Source of the DNA: DASZGI01 sp035938995
GTDB lineage: Bacteria > Actinomycetota > Actinomycetes > Streptomycetales > Catenulisporaceae
Assembly (NCBI RefSeq): GCF_035938995.1
Contig: NZ_DASZGI010000405.1
Location: 1 to 33,564, forward strand
Direction of reading: 5' to 3'
DNA length: 33,564 bases
Below, one piece after another: positions 33,253-33,564 of this stretch. Position numbers and translations under genes: made by a program. The notes beneath the pieces were generated by a model. It was not told where the DNA came from. It was given only the letters and a program-made list of their open reading frames with translations, and ran no database searches. The number at the start of each line of letters is the position of its first letter. Within the stretch, counting starts at the first letter, position 1.

Positions 33253-33564
33253 GTGGAAGCGGTCGCCGACGAACCCGCCCGCGTCGGTGAGCCGCAGCCG
33301 CAGAACTCCATCGGGCAGTCGCACGCCCGCCGCCGCGGCGGGCTGTACCCACTGCCCCCTGACCATGGCCTGGTTGACCGCGAACTGGGTAGTCGTCCCG
33401 GCTGCGGTGAGCTCATAGATCGCACCGCCGGAGGACGAGTCGATGGCGGCGACATAGATCGACAAGGTGCAGCGCGCGGCGCGGCGCAGATGGAACTCCC
33501 AGGTGAAACCGGCATCCGTGACCGTGGTCGAACCCGACTTGCGGAACGCCGCCGCCACGCCGCC
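33217..33564 (-). CDS. C-terminal part of a secreted protein, golvesin-like domain (partial)
   Basis: The frame is open to the window edge and ends at 33217, giving 115 C-terminal residues. The fragment is beta-rich: FTWEFHLRRAARCTLSIYVAAIDSSSGGAIYEL, then TTTQFAVNQAMVRGQWVQPAAAAGVRLPDGVLRLRLTDAGGFVGDRFHVTAS. The V-N/D-Q...G-Q-W...V-R-L...L-T-D-A-G-G-F-V-x-D pattern resembles the golvesin C-terminal/xanthan-lyase carbohydrate-binding-like domain found at the ends of secreted actinobacterial proteins. Two Cys residues (one third from the start of the piece, one at the very end, ADCS) could form a disulfide. The start and main domain lie outside the window. Its last codons and stop lie in the 89-bp repeat. 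Confidence 0.65.
   Translation of the reverse strand, partial: GGVAAAFRKSGSTTVTDAGFTWEFHLRRAARCTLSIYVAAIDSSSGGAIYELTAAGTTTQFAVNQAMVRGQWVQPAAAAGVRLPDGVLRLRLTDAGGFVGDRFHVTASSVRADCS

Overview
The window is very GC-rich, uses GTG starts freely, packs its genes with 4-bp ATGA/GTGA overlaps, and has several genes that look leaderless. Its gene order (hisD-hisC-hisB-small membrane gene-hisH-priA-ridA-hisF, then dnaE, then rluA-type synthase/lspA/dksA-like/ileS) matches what I recall from the Streptomyces chromosome core. The host is therefore a filamentous or related actinomycete, probably in or near the Streptomycetales/Catenulisporales. I cannot name the genus. No tRNA or rRNA genes, insertion sequences, prophage or CRISPR array were seen.

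Layout. 1-2546 (minus): two coupled ABC exporter half-transporters, the first cut by the window edge and the second with a degenerate ATPase site. 2889-3539 (plus): a DinB-like metal-binding enzyme. 3857-4515 (minus): a VapBC-type toxin-antitoxin pair with a perfect palindromic operator. 4680-10681 (minus): the histidine cluster, in two blocks of translationally coupled genes (hisD-hisC-hisB-53-aa membrane protein, closely followed by hisH; then priA-ridA-hisF). 10814-12133 (plus): a LON-substrate-binding-domain protein and a YbaK-type editing deacylase. 12137-15258: an ABC drug-exporter operon divergent from a GbsR/MarR-type regulator, with an inverted repeat between them. 15286-16755: a DUF2567-like membrane protein and a YdeI-type protein. 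16840-21135 (minus): the replicative polymerase gene dnaE and an alpha/beta hydrolase. 21454-25394 (plus): a complete ferric-iron ABC importer preceded by three iron-box-like sites. 25409-28865 (minus): a luciferase-like oxidoreductase, then the pseudouridine synthase/lspA pair and a DksA/TraR-type zinc-finger protein. 29110-33028: a DUF167 gene divergent from ileS, which is preceded by a T-box riboswitch. 33041-33564: an 89-bp tandem repeat running into the 3' end of a probable secreted protein.

The signals most worth following are these. (1) Imperfect 15-bp (five-codon) tandem repeats occur at five places in the first 16 kb, four of them forming disordered tails or the N-terminus of otherwise conserved proteins (ABC exporter, HisD, ABC permease, DUF2567-like) and one lying upstream of a gene. 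(2) The ileS unit combines a T-box that apparently controls translation with an isoleucyl-tRNA synthetase whose HIGH motif reads GTHH. (3) The iron importer has a triple iron-box promoter. (4) An exporter pair looks heterodimeric. (5) A tiny membrane protein is embedded in the his operon. Most of the window is otherwise ordinary actinobacterial core genome.
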